A stretch of 64,000 nt of DNA from Streptomyces sp. WM6378 (lineage in GTDB: Bacteria; Actinomycetota; Actinomycetes; Streptomycetales; Streptomycetaceae), in NCBI RefSeq assembly GCF_001279695.1, contig NZ_LGDD01000188.1:33032-97031 (forward strand), read 5' to 3'. The position numbers and the translations under genes are program-made. How positions within the stretch are numbered: the first letter of the stretch is position 1; every line of letters starts with the position of its first letter. The notes below the pieces were generated by a model that saw only the letters and a list, made by a program, of their open reading frames with translations, was not told the origin of the DNA and ran no database searches. Of this stretch, positions 8,013 through 17,187 are shown in pieces.

Positions 8013-9239
8013 ATGCGACCGATACGCCCGTCCAGCGCCGAGCGCACGGGAGACAGAGCCCGTCGCGGGGTCTCCCCCGTGCTGGCCGCCCTCGGCCTCA
8101 CGGCCGCGCTGGCGCTGACCGCGACCGCCTGCGGACCCGGCGGTTCCAACGCCGACAGCAAGCCGACGGCCTCGGCGGCGGCCACGGGCGATGCCGACAA
8201 GCTCCAGATCCCGGACGACGTCAAGAACCAGCTCAAGAAGCACGGCATCGACCTGGACAAGTGGAAGAACGGCGAGTGGAAGAACTGGGACAAGGCCACT
8301 TGGCTGCGTGAGGCCAAGGACTACGTCAACCCGATCATCCAGGACCTGTGGGACCCGGACCGGCTGCGCAAGGCGGACAAGCCCCCGGAGAAGGCCGTCC
8401 CCAATGACATCTCCGGCGACAAGGGCGTGACAGACCCGACGCCGGCGCCCGTCAAGGCCGCCGCGGTGAAGGCTCCGTACCACCAGAACCTGCCGGAGCT
8501 GGGCAAGCTGTTCTTCGACAGCCCCGAGGGTTCGATGGTGTGCTCGGCGACCGTCGTGAAGGACCCGGCGCACCCCGGCAAGTCCAACATGGTGTGGACC
8601 GCGGGCCACTGCGTGCACGCGGGCGCCAAGGGCGGCTGGTACCGCAACATCGCCTTCGTCCCCTCGTACAACAACGCCAACCTGCCGACGGCCCAGCTGC
8701 AGAAGGCCACCAAGGCGCAGATCGCTCCGTACGGCGTCTACTGGGCCGACTGGGCGCAGACCTCGCAGCAGTGGATCGAGGGCGGCGGCCCGACCGGCGG
8801 CACCGGCGCGCCGTACGACTTCGCGGTGCTGCACGTGACGCCGGAGAAGGGCTCGAACGGCAAGTCCCTGGAGGAGACCGTCGGCGGCGCGCTTCCGGTG
8901 GACTTCGACGCGCCGGCCGTGCCGAAGATCAGCGCCATGACGGCCAACGGCTACCCGGCCGCGCCTCCTTACGACGGCCAGAAGCTGTACCAGTGCAAGG
9001 ACAAGCCGGGCCGGCTCTCCCTTGAGGCGAACCTGCCGACGATGTACCGCATCGGCTGCACCATGACCGGCGGTTCCTCCGGCGGCGGCTGGATCGCCAC
9101 GGGTTCGGACGGCAAGCCGTCGCTCGTGTCCAACACCTCGATAGGCCCGGTCACCGCGGGCTGGCTGGCCGGCCCGCGCCTGGGCAAGGAGGCCAAGGGC
9201 GTGTACGACTCGGTGAGCACCAAGTACGCGGGCCAGTAA
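8013..9239 (+). CDS. Secreted lipoprotein serine protease, trypsin/V8 fold (copy 1)
   Basis: I chose the ATG at 8013 because GGGGGA lies 8 nt upstream and the paralogue begins at the same place; the frame is open from 7896. The 408-residue product has an N-terminal hydrophobic signal ending in ALTATAC, so it is probably a lipoprotein anchored outside the membrane. A catalytic triad is visible: His in WTAGHC (about 197), Asp in APYDFAVLHV (about 268) and Ser in TGGSSGGGW (about 353). Between lipobox and protease domain is a segment with KKHGIDLDKWKNGEWKNWDK. It stands next to a clear paralogue on the same strand, so the pair arose by tandem duplication. Substrate unknown. Confidence 0.85.
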   Translation: MRPIRPSSAERTGDRARRGVSPVLAALGLTAALALTATACGPGGSNADSKPTASAAATGDADKLQIPDDVKNQLKKHGIDLDKWKNGEWKNWDKATWLREAKDYVNPIIQDLWDPDRLRKADKPPEKAVPNDISGDKGVTDPTPAPVKAAAVKAPYHQNLPELGKLFFDSPEGSMVCSATVVKDPAHPGKSNMVWTAGHCVHAGAKGGWYRNIAFVPSYNNANLPTAQLQKATKAQIAPYGVYWADWAQTSQQWIEGGGPTGGTGAPYDFAVLHVTPEKGSNGKSLEETVGGALPVDFDAPAVPKISAMTANGYPAAPPYDGQKLYQCKDKPGRLSLEANLPTMYRIGCTMTGGSSGGGWIATGSDGKPSLVSNTSIGPVTAGWLAGPRLGKEAKGVYDSVSTKYAGQ

Positions 9240-9412
9240 GCGCTTTGCGGGGGTCCTGTGAACGCCGGGGCCCCCGTTCGTACCCCCCGTGCCGAGCGGG
9301 CATAGTAGGGGGCTGCACGGTGGGCGACCAGACGCACGTCCGCCCACCGGACTGACAAGTACATGGCAAGACCTGCTCTCGACGGGCAGGCTCATCAGGG
9401 GGAATCGTTTTC

Positions 9413-10582
9413 ATGCGATCCATACGTCCGTTGCTGGCCGCTTCCGGCCTCGCCGCGGCTCTCGCACTGACCGCCACCGCGTGCGGCCCGGGCGGCAGCG
9501 ACGCAGACAGCAAGCCGTCCGCCTCCGGCTCCGCCCAGGCCAAGGGCGACTCCGCCGGTCCCGCCGACCTGGCCGACACCCTCAAGAAGCACGGGGTCGA
9601 CCTCGACAAGTGGAAGAACGGCGGCTGGAAGAACTGGGACAAGGACAAGTGGCTGCGTGACGCCAAGGACTTCGTCAACCCGGTGATCGACGGCTTGTGG
9701 AAGCCGGACCGGATGAAGTCCGCCAAGGACCCGCAGAAGACCATGGCGGCCGGTGACGTCAACGGCGGTACGGGCATCTCGGACCCCGAACCCGCGCCCG
9801 TCAAGGCCGTCCAGGAGAAGCTGCCTTACCACGACTTCGCGGCTCCGGTCGGCAAGGTGTTCTTCGACTCCCCCGAGGGCCCCATGGTCTGCTCGGGCAC
9901 CGTCGTGAAGGACCCGGCCCACCCGGGCAAGTCCAACATGGTGTGGACCGCGGGCCACTGCGTCCACCAGGGCGGCTCCGGCGGCTGGTACCGCAACATC
10001 GCCTTCGTTCCCTCGTACAACGACAAGGGCAAGTCGGCCGCGGCCCTGAACAACGCGCAGCCGCAGGAGATCGCGCCCTACGGCGTGTACTGGGCCGACT
10101 GGGCCTCGACCTCCGGCGAGTGGATCAAGGACGGCGGCCCGACCGGCGGCACCGGCGCCCCGTACGACTACGCGGTCCTTCACGTGAAGCCGGAGAACGG
10201 CGGCAAGTCCCTCGAAGAGACCGTCGGCAACGCGTTGACGGTCAACTTCTCCGCCCCGCAGGCCAAGTCCGTCGCCACGATGGGCGCTTGGGGCTACCCG
10301 GCGGCGCCGCCGTACGACGGTCTGCAGATGTTCAAGTGCCTCGACCGGCCCGGCCAGCTCTCCATCAGCCCCGGCACGCCGCCGATGTACCGCATCGGCT
10401 GCACCATGACGGGTGGCTCCTCGGGCGGCGGCTGGTTCATGAACGGCCCCGACGGCAAGGCCCAGCTGGTCTCCAACACCTCGATCGGCCCGGTCACTTC
10501 GGGCTGGCTGGCCGGCCCGCAGCTCGGCGCCGGCGCGAAGGCCCTCTTCGACTCGATGAGCGCGAAGTACGGCGGCCAGTAA
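9413..10582 (+). CDS. Secreted lipoprotein serine protease, trypsin/V8 fold (copy 2)
   Basis: A 389-residue paralogue of the preceding gene. The start ATG follows CAGGGGGAA, the same context as copy 1. Signal peptide and lipobox (ALTATAC), the KNGGWKNWDKDKWLRDAKDFVNP-like linker, and the triad motifs WTAGHC (about 181), APYDYAVLHV (about 251) and TGGSSGGGW (about 334) are all kept. The two proteins match along nearly their whole length; the main differences are in the low-complexity linker after the lipobox. It is separated from copy 1 by 173 bp, so it may have its own promoter. A strong hairpin follows its stop codon. Confidence 0.85.
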   Translation: MRSIRPLLAASGLAAALALTATACGPGGSDADSKPSASGSAQAKGDSAGPADLADTLKKHGVDLDKWKNGGWKNWDKDKWLRDAKDFVNPVIDGLWKPDRMKSAKDPQKTMAAGDVNGGTGISDPEPAPVKAVQEKLPYHDFAAPVGKVFFDSPEGPMVCSGTVVKDPAHPGKSNMVWTAGHCVHQGGSGGWYRNIAFVPSYNDKGKSAAALNNAQPQEIAPYGVYWADWASTSGEWIKDGGPTGGTGAPYDYAVLHVKPENGGKSLEETVGNALTVNFSAPQAKSVATMGAWGYPAAPPYDGLQMFKCLDRPGQLSISPGTPPMYRIGCTMTGGSSGGGWFMNGPDGKAQLVSNTSIGPVTSGWLAGPQLGAGAKALFDSMSAKYGGQ

Positions 10583-10616
10583 CCCCGGAACACCGGAACG
10601 CCCGAGCACCGGATAC

Positions 10617-10660
10617 GACGCAAGGCCCGCCCCCTCCTGCGAGGGGGCGGGCCTTGCGTC
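10617..10660. terminator. Strong bidirectional hairpin terminator
   Basis: A perfect 20-bp stem (10617-10636 with 10641-10660) with a CTGC loop, followed by TTT on the plus strand. It lies between the convergent protease copy 2 and hflX and can serve both. Confidence 0.85.
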
Positions 10661-10712
10661 TTTCAGCCTCGCGAACTACCGCCTGCCCAGCGGCAGTTCA
10701 CCGTCCGTACGC

Positions 10713-12215
10713 TCAGTGCGCGGCCGGTACGTACGGAGCCAGCTCGGCGGCGAGCACCTCGTGCACCCGGGCCTTGAGCACGGTGCCCTCCGCGACGTGC
10801 TCCTCGGAGATCACCTCGCCCTCGGCATGCGCCCGGGCGACCAGCTGCCCGTGCGTGTAGGGCACCAGCGCCTCGATCTCGATCGAGGGGCGCGGCAGCT
10901 CGGCGTCGATGAGCGCGAGCAGCTCCTCGATGCCTTCGCCGGTGCGGGCCGAGACCGCGATGGAGTGCCGCTCGATCCGCAGCAGCCGCTGCAGCACGAG
11001 CGGGTCCGCCGCGTCCGCCTTGTTGATCACCACGATCTCGGGCACGTCGACTGCGCCCACATCGCGGATGACCTCGCGCACGGCGGCGAGCTGCTCCTCC
11101 GGCGCGGGGTGCGACCCGTCCACCACGTGCAGGATGAGATCGGAGTCGCCGACCTCTTCCATGGTGGAGCGGAACGCCTCGACGAGGTGGTGCGGCAGAT
11201 GCCGTACGAATCCGACGGTGTCGGCCAGCGTGTACAGCCGCCCGGTGGGCGTCTCGGCCCGGCGCACCGTCGGGTCGAGGGTGGCGAACAGCGAGTTCTC
11301 CACCAGCACGCCCGCGCCCGTGAGGCGGTTGAGCAGCGAGGACTTTCCGGCGTTGGTGTAACCCGCGATGGCGACCGAAGGCACCTTGTTGCGGCGCCGC
11401 TCCTGGCGCTTGATCTCGCGGCCGGTCTTCATCTCCGCGATCTCACGGCGCATCTTCGCCATCTTCTCGCGGATCCGCCGCCGGTCCGTCTCGATCTTGG
11501 TCTCACCGGGACCACGGGTGGCCATGCCGCCGCCACCGCTGGACCCGCCGCCGCCCATCTGACGCGACAGCGACTGCCCCCAGCCACGCAGCCGCGGCAG
11601 CATGTACTGCATCTGCGCCAGCGAGACCTGCGCCTTGCCCTCACGGGACTTGGCGTGCTGGGCGAAGATGTCGAGGATCAGGGCCGTCCGGTCGACCACC
11701 TTGACCTTGACGACGTCTTCGAGATGGATCAGCTGGCCCGGGCTGAGCTCACCGTCGCAGACCACCGTGTCCGCGCCGGTCTCAAGGACGATGTCCCGCA
11801 GCTCCTGCGCCTTGCCGGAGCCGATGTAGGTGGCCGGGTCGGGCTTGTCGCGGCGCTGGTAGACGCCGTCGAGCACCAGGGCGCCCGCCGTCTCGGCGAG
11901 GGCCGCGAGCTCCGCGAGCGAGTTCTCCGCGTCCAGGAGCGTCCCCGTGGTCCATACGCCGACCAGCACCACGCGCTCCAGGCGCAGCTGCCGGTACTCG
12001 ACCTCGGTGACGTCCTCAAGCTCGGTGGAGAGGCCCGCCACGCGCCGCAGCGCGGCACGCTCGGAGCGGTCCAGCTGGTCGCCGTCCCGCGCTCCGTCGA
12101 TCTCGTGGCTCCAGGCGACGTCCTCTTCCATCAGGGCATCGGCCCGAAGGCTCTCGGTGCGGTGCGTGTCCGCGAAGCTCTGCTCGTCCTGGGAAGGGGA
12201 TGAAGAGGAGGTCAT
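10713..12215 (-). CDS. hflX: HflX-family ribosome-associated GTPase
   Basis: A 500-residue HflX GTPase. The ATG at 12213-12215 follows AAAGGATCC; the open frame extends upstream but that part is not family-like. The N-terminal HflX domain carries VLVGVWTTG and a glycine-rich loop (GGGGSSGGGG) before the coiled stretch RRRIREKMAKMRREI. The G domain has G1 GYTNAGKSS (about 285), the switch DTVGFVRHLPHHLVEAF and NKAD. HflX splits stalled or stressed 70S ribosomes and is a heat-shock factor in several bacteria. It is monocistronic here, with its 3' end sharing a terminator with the protease pair. The 12216-12414 spacer contains two copies of GGAATTCCG but nothing else clear. Confidence 0.93.
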   Translation of the reverse strand: MTSSSSPSQDEQSFADTHRTESLRADALMEEDVAWSHEIDGARDGDQLDRSERAALRRVAGLSTELEDVTEVEYRQLRLERVVLVGVWTTGTLLDAENSLAELAALAETAGALVLDGVYQRRDKPDPATYIGSGKAQELRDIVLETGADTVVCDGELSPGQLIHLEDVVKVKVVDRTALILDIFAQHAKSREGKAQVSLAQMQYMLPRLRGWGQSLSRQMGGGGSSGGGGMATRGPGETKIETDRRRIREKMAKMRREIAEMKTGREIKRQERRRNKVPSVAIAGYTNAGKSSLLNRLTGAGVLVENSLFATLDPTVRRAETPTGRLYTLADTVGFVRHLPHHLVEAFRSTMEEVGDSDLILHVVDGSHPAPEEQLAAVREVIRDVGAVDVPEIVVINKADAADPLVLQRLLRIERHSIAVSARTGEGIEELLALIDAELPRPSIEIEALVPYTHGQLVARAHAEGEVISEEHVAEGTVLKARVHEVLAAELAPYVPAAH

Positions 12216-12414
12216 TGGATCCTTTACGTCGTTGGAATTCCGGACCGGAGTCCCCGAGGGAATTCCGGCTGTGTCGGTCACAACGCGTAATGGGTCCGAA
12301 TGATTCCCGGACGGAATCCGGCCCCGGCAGCGCCGCCGACGTGAACGATGGTCGCACGGTGCCGCCAGGGCCGTCACCCCGGTTTTCCGGCCCTGGCCCC
12401 GGCCCGGTGACCGG

Positions 12415-13878
12415 TCAGGCGTGCTTCGGCTTCTGGGTGTGCCAGTCCGGGTGGCCCGGCATCGGCGGCGTCTTCTCCCCGTACAGCCACGCCTTGAAGA
12501 AGCCGGACAGGTCACGGCCCGCGATCCGGGAGGCGAGCGCGGAGAAGTCGGCGGTCGTGGCGGTGGAGTCCCGGTGGTCCCGCACCCAGCGTCGCTCCAG
12601 GCGGTCGAAGGCCTTCGTGCCGATCTCCTCGCGGAGGGCGTACAGGACGAGGGCGCTGCCGTCGTAGACGATCGGCCGGAAGATCCCGATCTTCTGTCCG
12701 GGGGCGGACGCCCTGGGCGCGGCGGGCGGCCCGCCGGCGGCGCGCCAGCCGTCGGACAGGCCGTAGGCGGCCTTCATCCGCTGGTCCATGGACCGCTTGC
12801 CGAACTCCTCGGCGTACTTCGCCTCGTACCAGGTGGCGTGCCCCTCGTTCAGCCAGACGTCCGCCCAGCGGCGGGGCGAGACGCTGTCGCCGAACCAGTG
12901 GTGGGCCAGCTCGTGCACCATGACCGCGTCCACGTACCACTCGGGGAACTCCGGCCGCACGAAGAGGGACCGCTCGAACAGGGTCAGGGTCTGCGTCTCC
13001 AGCTCGAAGCCGGTGTCGGCGCCCGCGATCAGCGCCCCGTACGTCTCGAACGGGTACCGCCCGACCTGCCGCTCCATCCACGCGATGTGCCCGGGCGTCT
13101 TCTTCAGCCAGGGCTCAAGGACGGCCTTGTCGGCGGCGGGGACCACGTCGCGGATGGGCAGCCCGTGCGGCCCCTCCCGGTGCAGCACCACGGAGTGCCC
13201 GATCGACACCTGGGCCAGCTCGGTCGCCATGGGGTGACTGGTGCGGTACGTGGAGACGACGCGGCCTCCCTGGCGCTCCCGCGCGATCGGCAGCCCGTTG
13301 GCGACGACGGTCACATCCGCCGGGGCGGCCACGTGGAAGGTGAAGAACGCCTTGTCGGAAGGGTGGTCGTTGCAGGGGAACACCCGGTGGGCGGCGTCGG
13401 CCTGGTTGGCCATCACCAGACCGTCGGTGGTGCGCACCCAGCCGCCGTCACGTGCCGCGTTCGGGTCGCTGGTGTGCCGCACGGTGATCCGCACCGGCTC
13501 ACCGGCGTGGACCGGGCTCTGCGGAGTGACCACCAGGTCCTCGTCGACGCTGGCGAACTCCGCCGGCCGCCCATTGACCTCGACCCCGTGTACCGTGCCC
13601 CGGGCGAAGTCGAGGTTGATCCGCTCCAGACCGTCGGTGGCGACGGCATCGATGGTGGTGACGGCCTCCATCGGCTTGCTGTTGTCACCCAGATAGGTGA
13701 GCCCGATGTCGTACGAGAGCACGTCGTACCCGGGGTTGCCCAGATGCGGGAACAGCGGATCCCCGATCCCGAGCGGCACCGGGGCGGGCAGGGCCGCGGC
13801 GACTACGGATGCCGCGGCCGCGCCAAGCAGCACGGCACGCAGTCGGCGGGAACGGGGGCGGCGCGGGGTCAGCGACAT
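12415..13878 (-). CDS. Secreted M1-family metallopeptidase
   Basis: A 487-residue M1 (gluzincin) peptidase with an Arg-rich N-terminus and a hydrophobic segment (about 13-32), indicating export. The zinc site is HELAHHWFGD (about residue 320) with the second glutamate in NEGHATW (about 343), giving HExxH-x18-E. The exopeptidase loop that is GAMEN in most aminopeptidases N reads as TGFELETQT. The C-terminal ERAP-like domain of the long M1 enzymes is absent, as in the short Streptomyces secreted type. It probably releases N-terminal residues from extracellular peptides. The start codon has only a weak GGTAGGG Shine-Dalgarno match. It lies in a minus-strand run but is spaced from its neighbours. 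Confidence 0.88.
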   Translation of the reverse strand: MSLTPRRPRSRRLRAVLLGAAAASVVAAALPAPVPLGIGDPLFPHLGNPGYDVLSYDIGLTYLGDNSKPMEAVTTIDAVATDGLERINLDFARGTVHGVEVNGRPAEFASVDEDLVVTPQSPVHAGEPVRITVRHTSDPNAARDGGWVRTTDGLVMANQADAAHRVFPCNDHPSDKAFFTFHVAAPADVTVVANGLPIARERQGGRVVSTYRTSHPMATELAQVSIGHSVVLHREGPHGLPIRDVVPAADKAVLEPWLKKTPGHIAWMERQVGRYPFETYGALIAGADTGFELETQTLTLFERSLFVRPEFPEWYVDAVMVHELAHHWFGDSVSPRRWADVWLNEGHATWYEAKYAEEFGKRSMDQRMKAAYGLSDGWRAAGGPPAAPRASAPGQKIGIFRPIVYDGSALVLYALREEIGTKAFDRLERRWVRDHRDSTATTADFSALASRIAGRDLSGFFKAWLYGEKTPPMPGHPDWHTQKPKHA

Positions 13879-13954
13879 GCCCTACCGCTACCAGCGCGAT
13901 GGTCATCAGCTCAGCCGACTCGCATGGGGGCCACTCGAACGAGGGGCGTGCTGC

Positions 13955-16039
13955 TCACCCCGCGGCCGCCGGATGCTGCGCCCGGCTCACGTCGTACACC
14001 CCCGCCACGTCGCGCATGGCCCGCATGAGGGCGGGCAGCCCGGCGGCGTCCGGGAGTTGGAGGGTGTAGGTGTGGCGCACCCGTTGTTCGCTGGGGGGTT
14101 CCACCGTGGCCGAGACGACGGCCGCGTCGGCGCCGGCGATGGCCTCCGTCAGGTCGGCGAGGAGCCGGGGGCGGCCGAAGGCCTCGGCGACCAGGGTGAC
14201 CCTGCACTCCGCGACGTCCCCCCAGCGCACCTCCACGGGCGCGCGGCCCACGGCCTTCATGCGGGCGACGGCCGGGCACTCCTGGCGGTGGACGGTCACC
14301 GCCGCGCCGCGTACCGAGAACCCGGTGACCACATCGGGCGGCACGGGGGTGCAGCAGCCGGCGAGACGTACCGTCACATCGGGCAGGTCGGTCACCGCGT
14401 TGGCGGCCGCGCGCCGGTCGGCCGGGACGTTGACCTGCGGCCGGGGCGCCGCGGCCGGCACCTTGACGCCCTCCGGGTTGACCGCGAGCCAGCCGCTGAT
14501 CGCGATCCGCGCGCCCGGGGTCCTGGCGTGGTCGAGCCAGTCGGCGGAGGGGCCGGAGGCGGCGTCCTGGGCGAGCAGGGGCTGCACGGTGTCGCCGTCG
14601 TTCAGGACCGTACTGAGCGTCGCCAGGCGGCCGTTGACGCGGGCGCCGATGCAGCTGTGGGCGTCCTCGCCGTACTGCGCGTACGCGGCGTCCACACAGC
14701 TCGCGCCGGCCGGCAGGACCAGGGTGTGGCCGTCGGCGCAGAAGACCGTGATCTCGCTGTCCCCCGCCAGTTCCTCGCGCAGGGAGGACCAGAACGTGTC
14801 CGGGTCGGGGGCGTTCTGCTGCCAGTCGAGGAGGCGGGAGAGCCAGCCGGGCCTCGTGGGGTCCTCGCGTTCGTCGCCCGCCTGCTGCGCCCCGTCGCCG
14901 GGGCCGCCCGCGTAGGGGTTGCCGAGCGCGACGACGCCGGCCTCGGCGACCTTGTGCATCTGGTGCGTACGGATGAGGACTTCGGCGACCTCGCCGCCCG
15001 GGCCGACGACCGCCGTGTGGAGCGACTGGTACAGGTTGAACTTGGGCGAGGCGATGAAGTCCTTGAACTCGGAGACGACCGGCGTGAAGCAGGTGTGCAG
15101 TTCGCCCAGGACCGCGTAGCAGTCGGCGTCCTCGGCGACCAGGACGAGCAGCCGGCCGAAGTCGCTTCCGCGCAGTTCGCCGCGTTTGAGCTGCACCCGG
15201 TGCACGGAGACGAAGTGGCGTGGCCGGATGAGGACTTCGGCGCTGATCCCGGCCTCGCGCAGCACCCCGCGCACGCCGTCGGCGATGCCGGTGAGCGGGT
15301 CGACGGTGCCGGAGTTGGCCGCGATGAGGATCCGGGTGCGCTCGTACTCCTCGGGGTGCAGGATCGCGAAGACCAGGTCCTCCAGTTCGGACTTGAGGGC
15401 CTGCACGCCGAGGCGTTCGGCGAGGGGGATCAGAACGTCCCTGGTGACCTTGGCGATCCGGGCCTGTTTCTCGGGCCGCATCACACCGAGGGTGCGCATG
15501 TTGTGCAGCCGGTCGGCCAGTTTGATCGACATCACGCGTACGTCGTCGCCGGTGGCGACCAGCATCTTGCGGAAGGTCTCCGGTTCGGCCGCGGCTCCGT
15601 AGTCGACCTTCTCCAGTTTGGTGACGCCGTCCACCAGATAGGTGACTTCCTCGCCGAATTCGGCCCGTACCTGATCGAGTGTCACTTCGGTGTCCTCGAC
15701 GGTGTCGTGGAGGAGCGACGCGGTCAAGGTGGTGGTCTCTGCACCCAGTTCGGCGAGGATCAGCGTCACGGCCAGCGGATGCGTGATGTAGGGCTCGCCG
15801 CTCTTGCGGAACTGGCCGCGGTGGGACGTTTCGGCAAGGACGTACGCCCGGTGCAGCACGGCCAGATCGGCGTCGGGGTGGTGGGCCCGGTGCGCGTCGG
15901 CCACATGGCCGATGGCGTCGGGCAGCCGGTCCCGGGAGACCGGGCCGAGCAGTGCCGCGCGACCCAGCCGGCGGAGGTCGATCCTGGGGCGGCCGCGTCG
16001 GCGGCTCTGAGCACCAGGATTTGTGGCCTCTGCACTCAT
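13955..16039 (-). CDS. rshA: Second long RelA/SpoT homologue (RSH), hydrolase-type
   Basis: A 694-residue RSH protein; the ATG at 16037-16039 has GGAGGTG just upstream. The HD hydrolase domain is intact (HRGQFRKSGEPYITHP and LLHDTVEDTEV, about 70-120). In the synthetase domain the YQSLHT motif is kept, but the region that normally reads DxxGxRxL appears as DFGRLLVLV, and EVQIRT is EVLIRT, so key substrate-binding residues seem changed. A TGS domain (ITVFCADGHTLVLPAG) and a C-terminal ACT-like region follow. Such proteins degrade and sometimes make (p)ppGpp in the stringent response. Streptomyces have a separate relA; this one matches the locus I recall as rshA. The 16040-16246 spacer shows nothing firm. 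Confidence 0.88.
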   Translation of the reverse strand: MSAEATNPGAQSRRRGRPRIDLRRLGRAALLGPVSRDRLPDAIGHVADAHRAHHPDADLAVLHRAYVLAETSHRGQFRKSGEPYITHPLAVTLILAELGAETTTLTASLLHDTVEDTEVTLDQVRAEFGEEVTYLVDGVTKLEKVDYGAAAEPETFRKMLVATGDDVRVMSIKLADRLHNMRTLGVMRPEKQARIAKVTRDVLIPLAERLGVQALKSELEDLVFAILHPEEYERTRILIAANSGTVDPLTGIADGVRGVLREAGISAEVLIRPRHFVSVHRVQLKRGELRGSDFGRLLVLVAEDADCYAVLGELHTCFTPVVSEFKDFIASPKFNLYQSLHTAVVGPGGEVAEVLIRTHQMHKVAEAGVVALGNPYAGGPGDGAQQAGDEREDPTRPGWLSRLLDWQQNAPDPDTFWSSLREELAGDSEITVFCADGHTLVLPAGASCVDAAYAQYGEDAHSCIGARVNGRLATLSTVLNDGDTVQPLLAQDAASGPSADWLDHARTPGARIAISGWLAVNPEGVKVPAAAPRPQVNVPADRRAAANAVTDLPDVTVRLAGCCTPVPPDVVTGFSVRGAAVTVHRQECPAVARMKAVGRAPVEVRWGDVAECRVTLVAEAFGRPRLLADLTEAIAGADAAVVSATVEPPSEQRVRHTYTLQLPDAAGLPALMRAMRDVAGVYDVSRAQHPAAAG

Positions 16040-16246
16040 GGGGCACCTCCGGCAGCATCGACCGGTGGTGGAGGGACCGGCGTGCCCCTCCGGACCGGTG
16101 CTTGATGCTACCGACCCCACCACGTGGCGCAGTCCCGCTCTCGCTCAGCGTGAACCGGATCACCCATTCGAGCGAAGGTTCAGGACACGGCCGTTTCGAT
16201 CCCGGCGGGGCCGATCATGGTGCGGCAAACGCCTTCGGATGCCGGG

Positions 16247-17110
16247 TCAGGCGGTCAGCAGCGACGGGTCGATGACGCCTTCGGCGACGATCACCGCGGG
16301 TCCGGTCATCTCGATCTCACCGTCCGGGTACTCGGTGATGACCAGGGTGCCGCCGGGAAGGTCGACCGTGTACGTGGCCGGGGTGCCGGTGACCGCCGGG
16401 TCCGCCCCGTCCCTGCGTGCGGCGGCGACGGCGACCGCGCAGGCGCCGGTGCCGCAGGAGCGGGTCTCGCCCGCGCCCCGCTCGTGGACCCGCATCGCGA
16501 CGTGTGCGGGGCCCCGGTCCACGACGAACTCGATGTTCACGCCGTCCGGGTAGACCTCCGCCGGGCTGAACGGGGGCACCGAGCGCAGCTCTCCCGCGTG
16601 CTCCAGGTCGGCCACGAAGGCGACCGCGTGCGGGTTGCCCATGTTCACGTTGCGCGCGGGCCAGCTGCGGCCGTCCACGCTGACCGTGACCCCGGCCTCG
16701 GGGAGCAGGGCGCGCCCCATGGAGACGGTGATCTCACCACCCTTGGCGACGTGCACCTTCTTGACCCCGCCGCGGGTGGCGACGGCAAGGTCGCCCTCCT
16801 CGACGAGCCCGGCACGCTCCAGGTAGCCGGCGAAGACGCGCACCCCGTTGCCGCACATCTCGGCGATCGAGCCGTCGCCGTTGCGGTAGTCCATGAACCA
16901 TTCGGCCTCGCCGGCCATGGCCTTCGCCTCCGGGTGGGCCGCGCTGCGCACCACGTGGAGCAGGCCGTCGCCGCCGATTCCGGCCCGGCGGTCGCAGAGC
17001 CTGGCCACGACGGGCGCGGGCAGGTCGAGGGCGTTGTCCGGGTCGGGGACGATCACGAAGTCGTTCTCGGTCCCGTGGCCCTTGAGGAAGGCGATCGGCG
17101 AAGTGTTCAC
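16247..17110 (-). CDS. dapF: Diaminopimelate epimerase
   Basis: A 287-residue epimerase converting LL- to meso-diaminopimelate for lysine and peptidoglycan synthesis. Streptomyces walls carry LL-DAP, so here the role is chiefly lysine formation. The two catalytic cysteines are in AEMCGNGVR (about residue 85) and RSCGTGACA (about 219). The N-terminus has the usual KGHGTENDFV. The length is normal and there is no sign of disruption. It lies between the RSH gene and a small membrane protein gene on the same strand. Confidence 0.96.
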   Translation of the reverse strand: MNTSPIAFLKGHGTENDFVIVPDPDNALDLPAPVVARLCDRRAGIGGDGLLHVVRSAAHPEAKAMAGEAEWFMDYRNGDGSIAEMCGNGVRVFAGYLERAGLVEEGDLAVATRGGVKKVHVAKGGEITVSMGRALLPEAGVTVSVDGRSWPARNVNMGNPHAVAFVADLEHAGELRSVPPFSPAEVYPDGVNIEFVVDRGPAHVAMRVHERGAGETRSCGTGACAVAVAAARRDGADPAVTGTPATYTVDLPGGTLVITEYPDGEIEMTGPAVIVAEGVIDPSLLTA

Positions 17111-17187
17111 GCGTCAATCGTACGGGGACGCACTGACAGCGGGCCGGGACGGCGGTCGTGAACTGCGGTTACCGACCTGAGGCGGGC

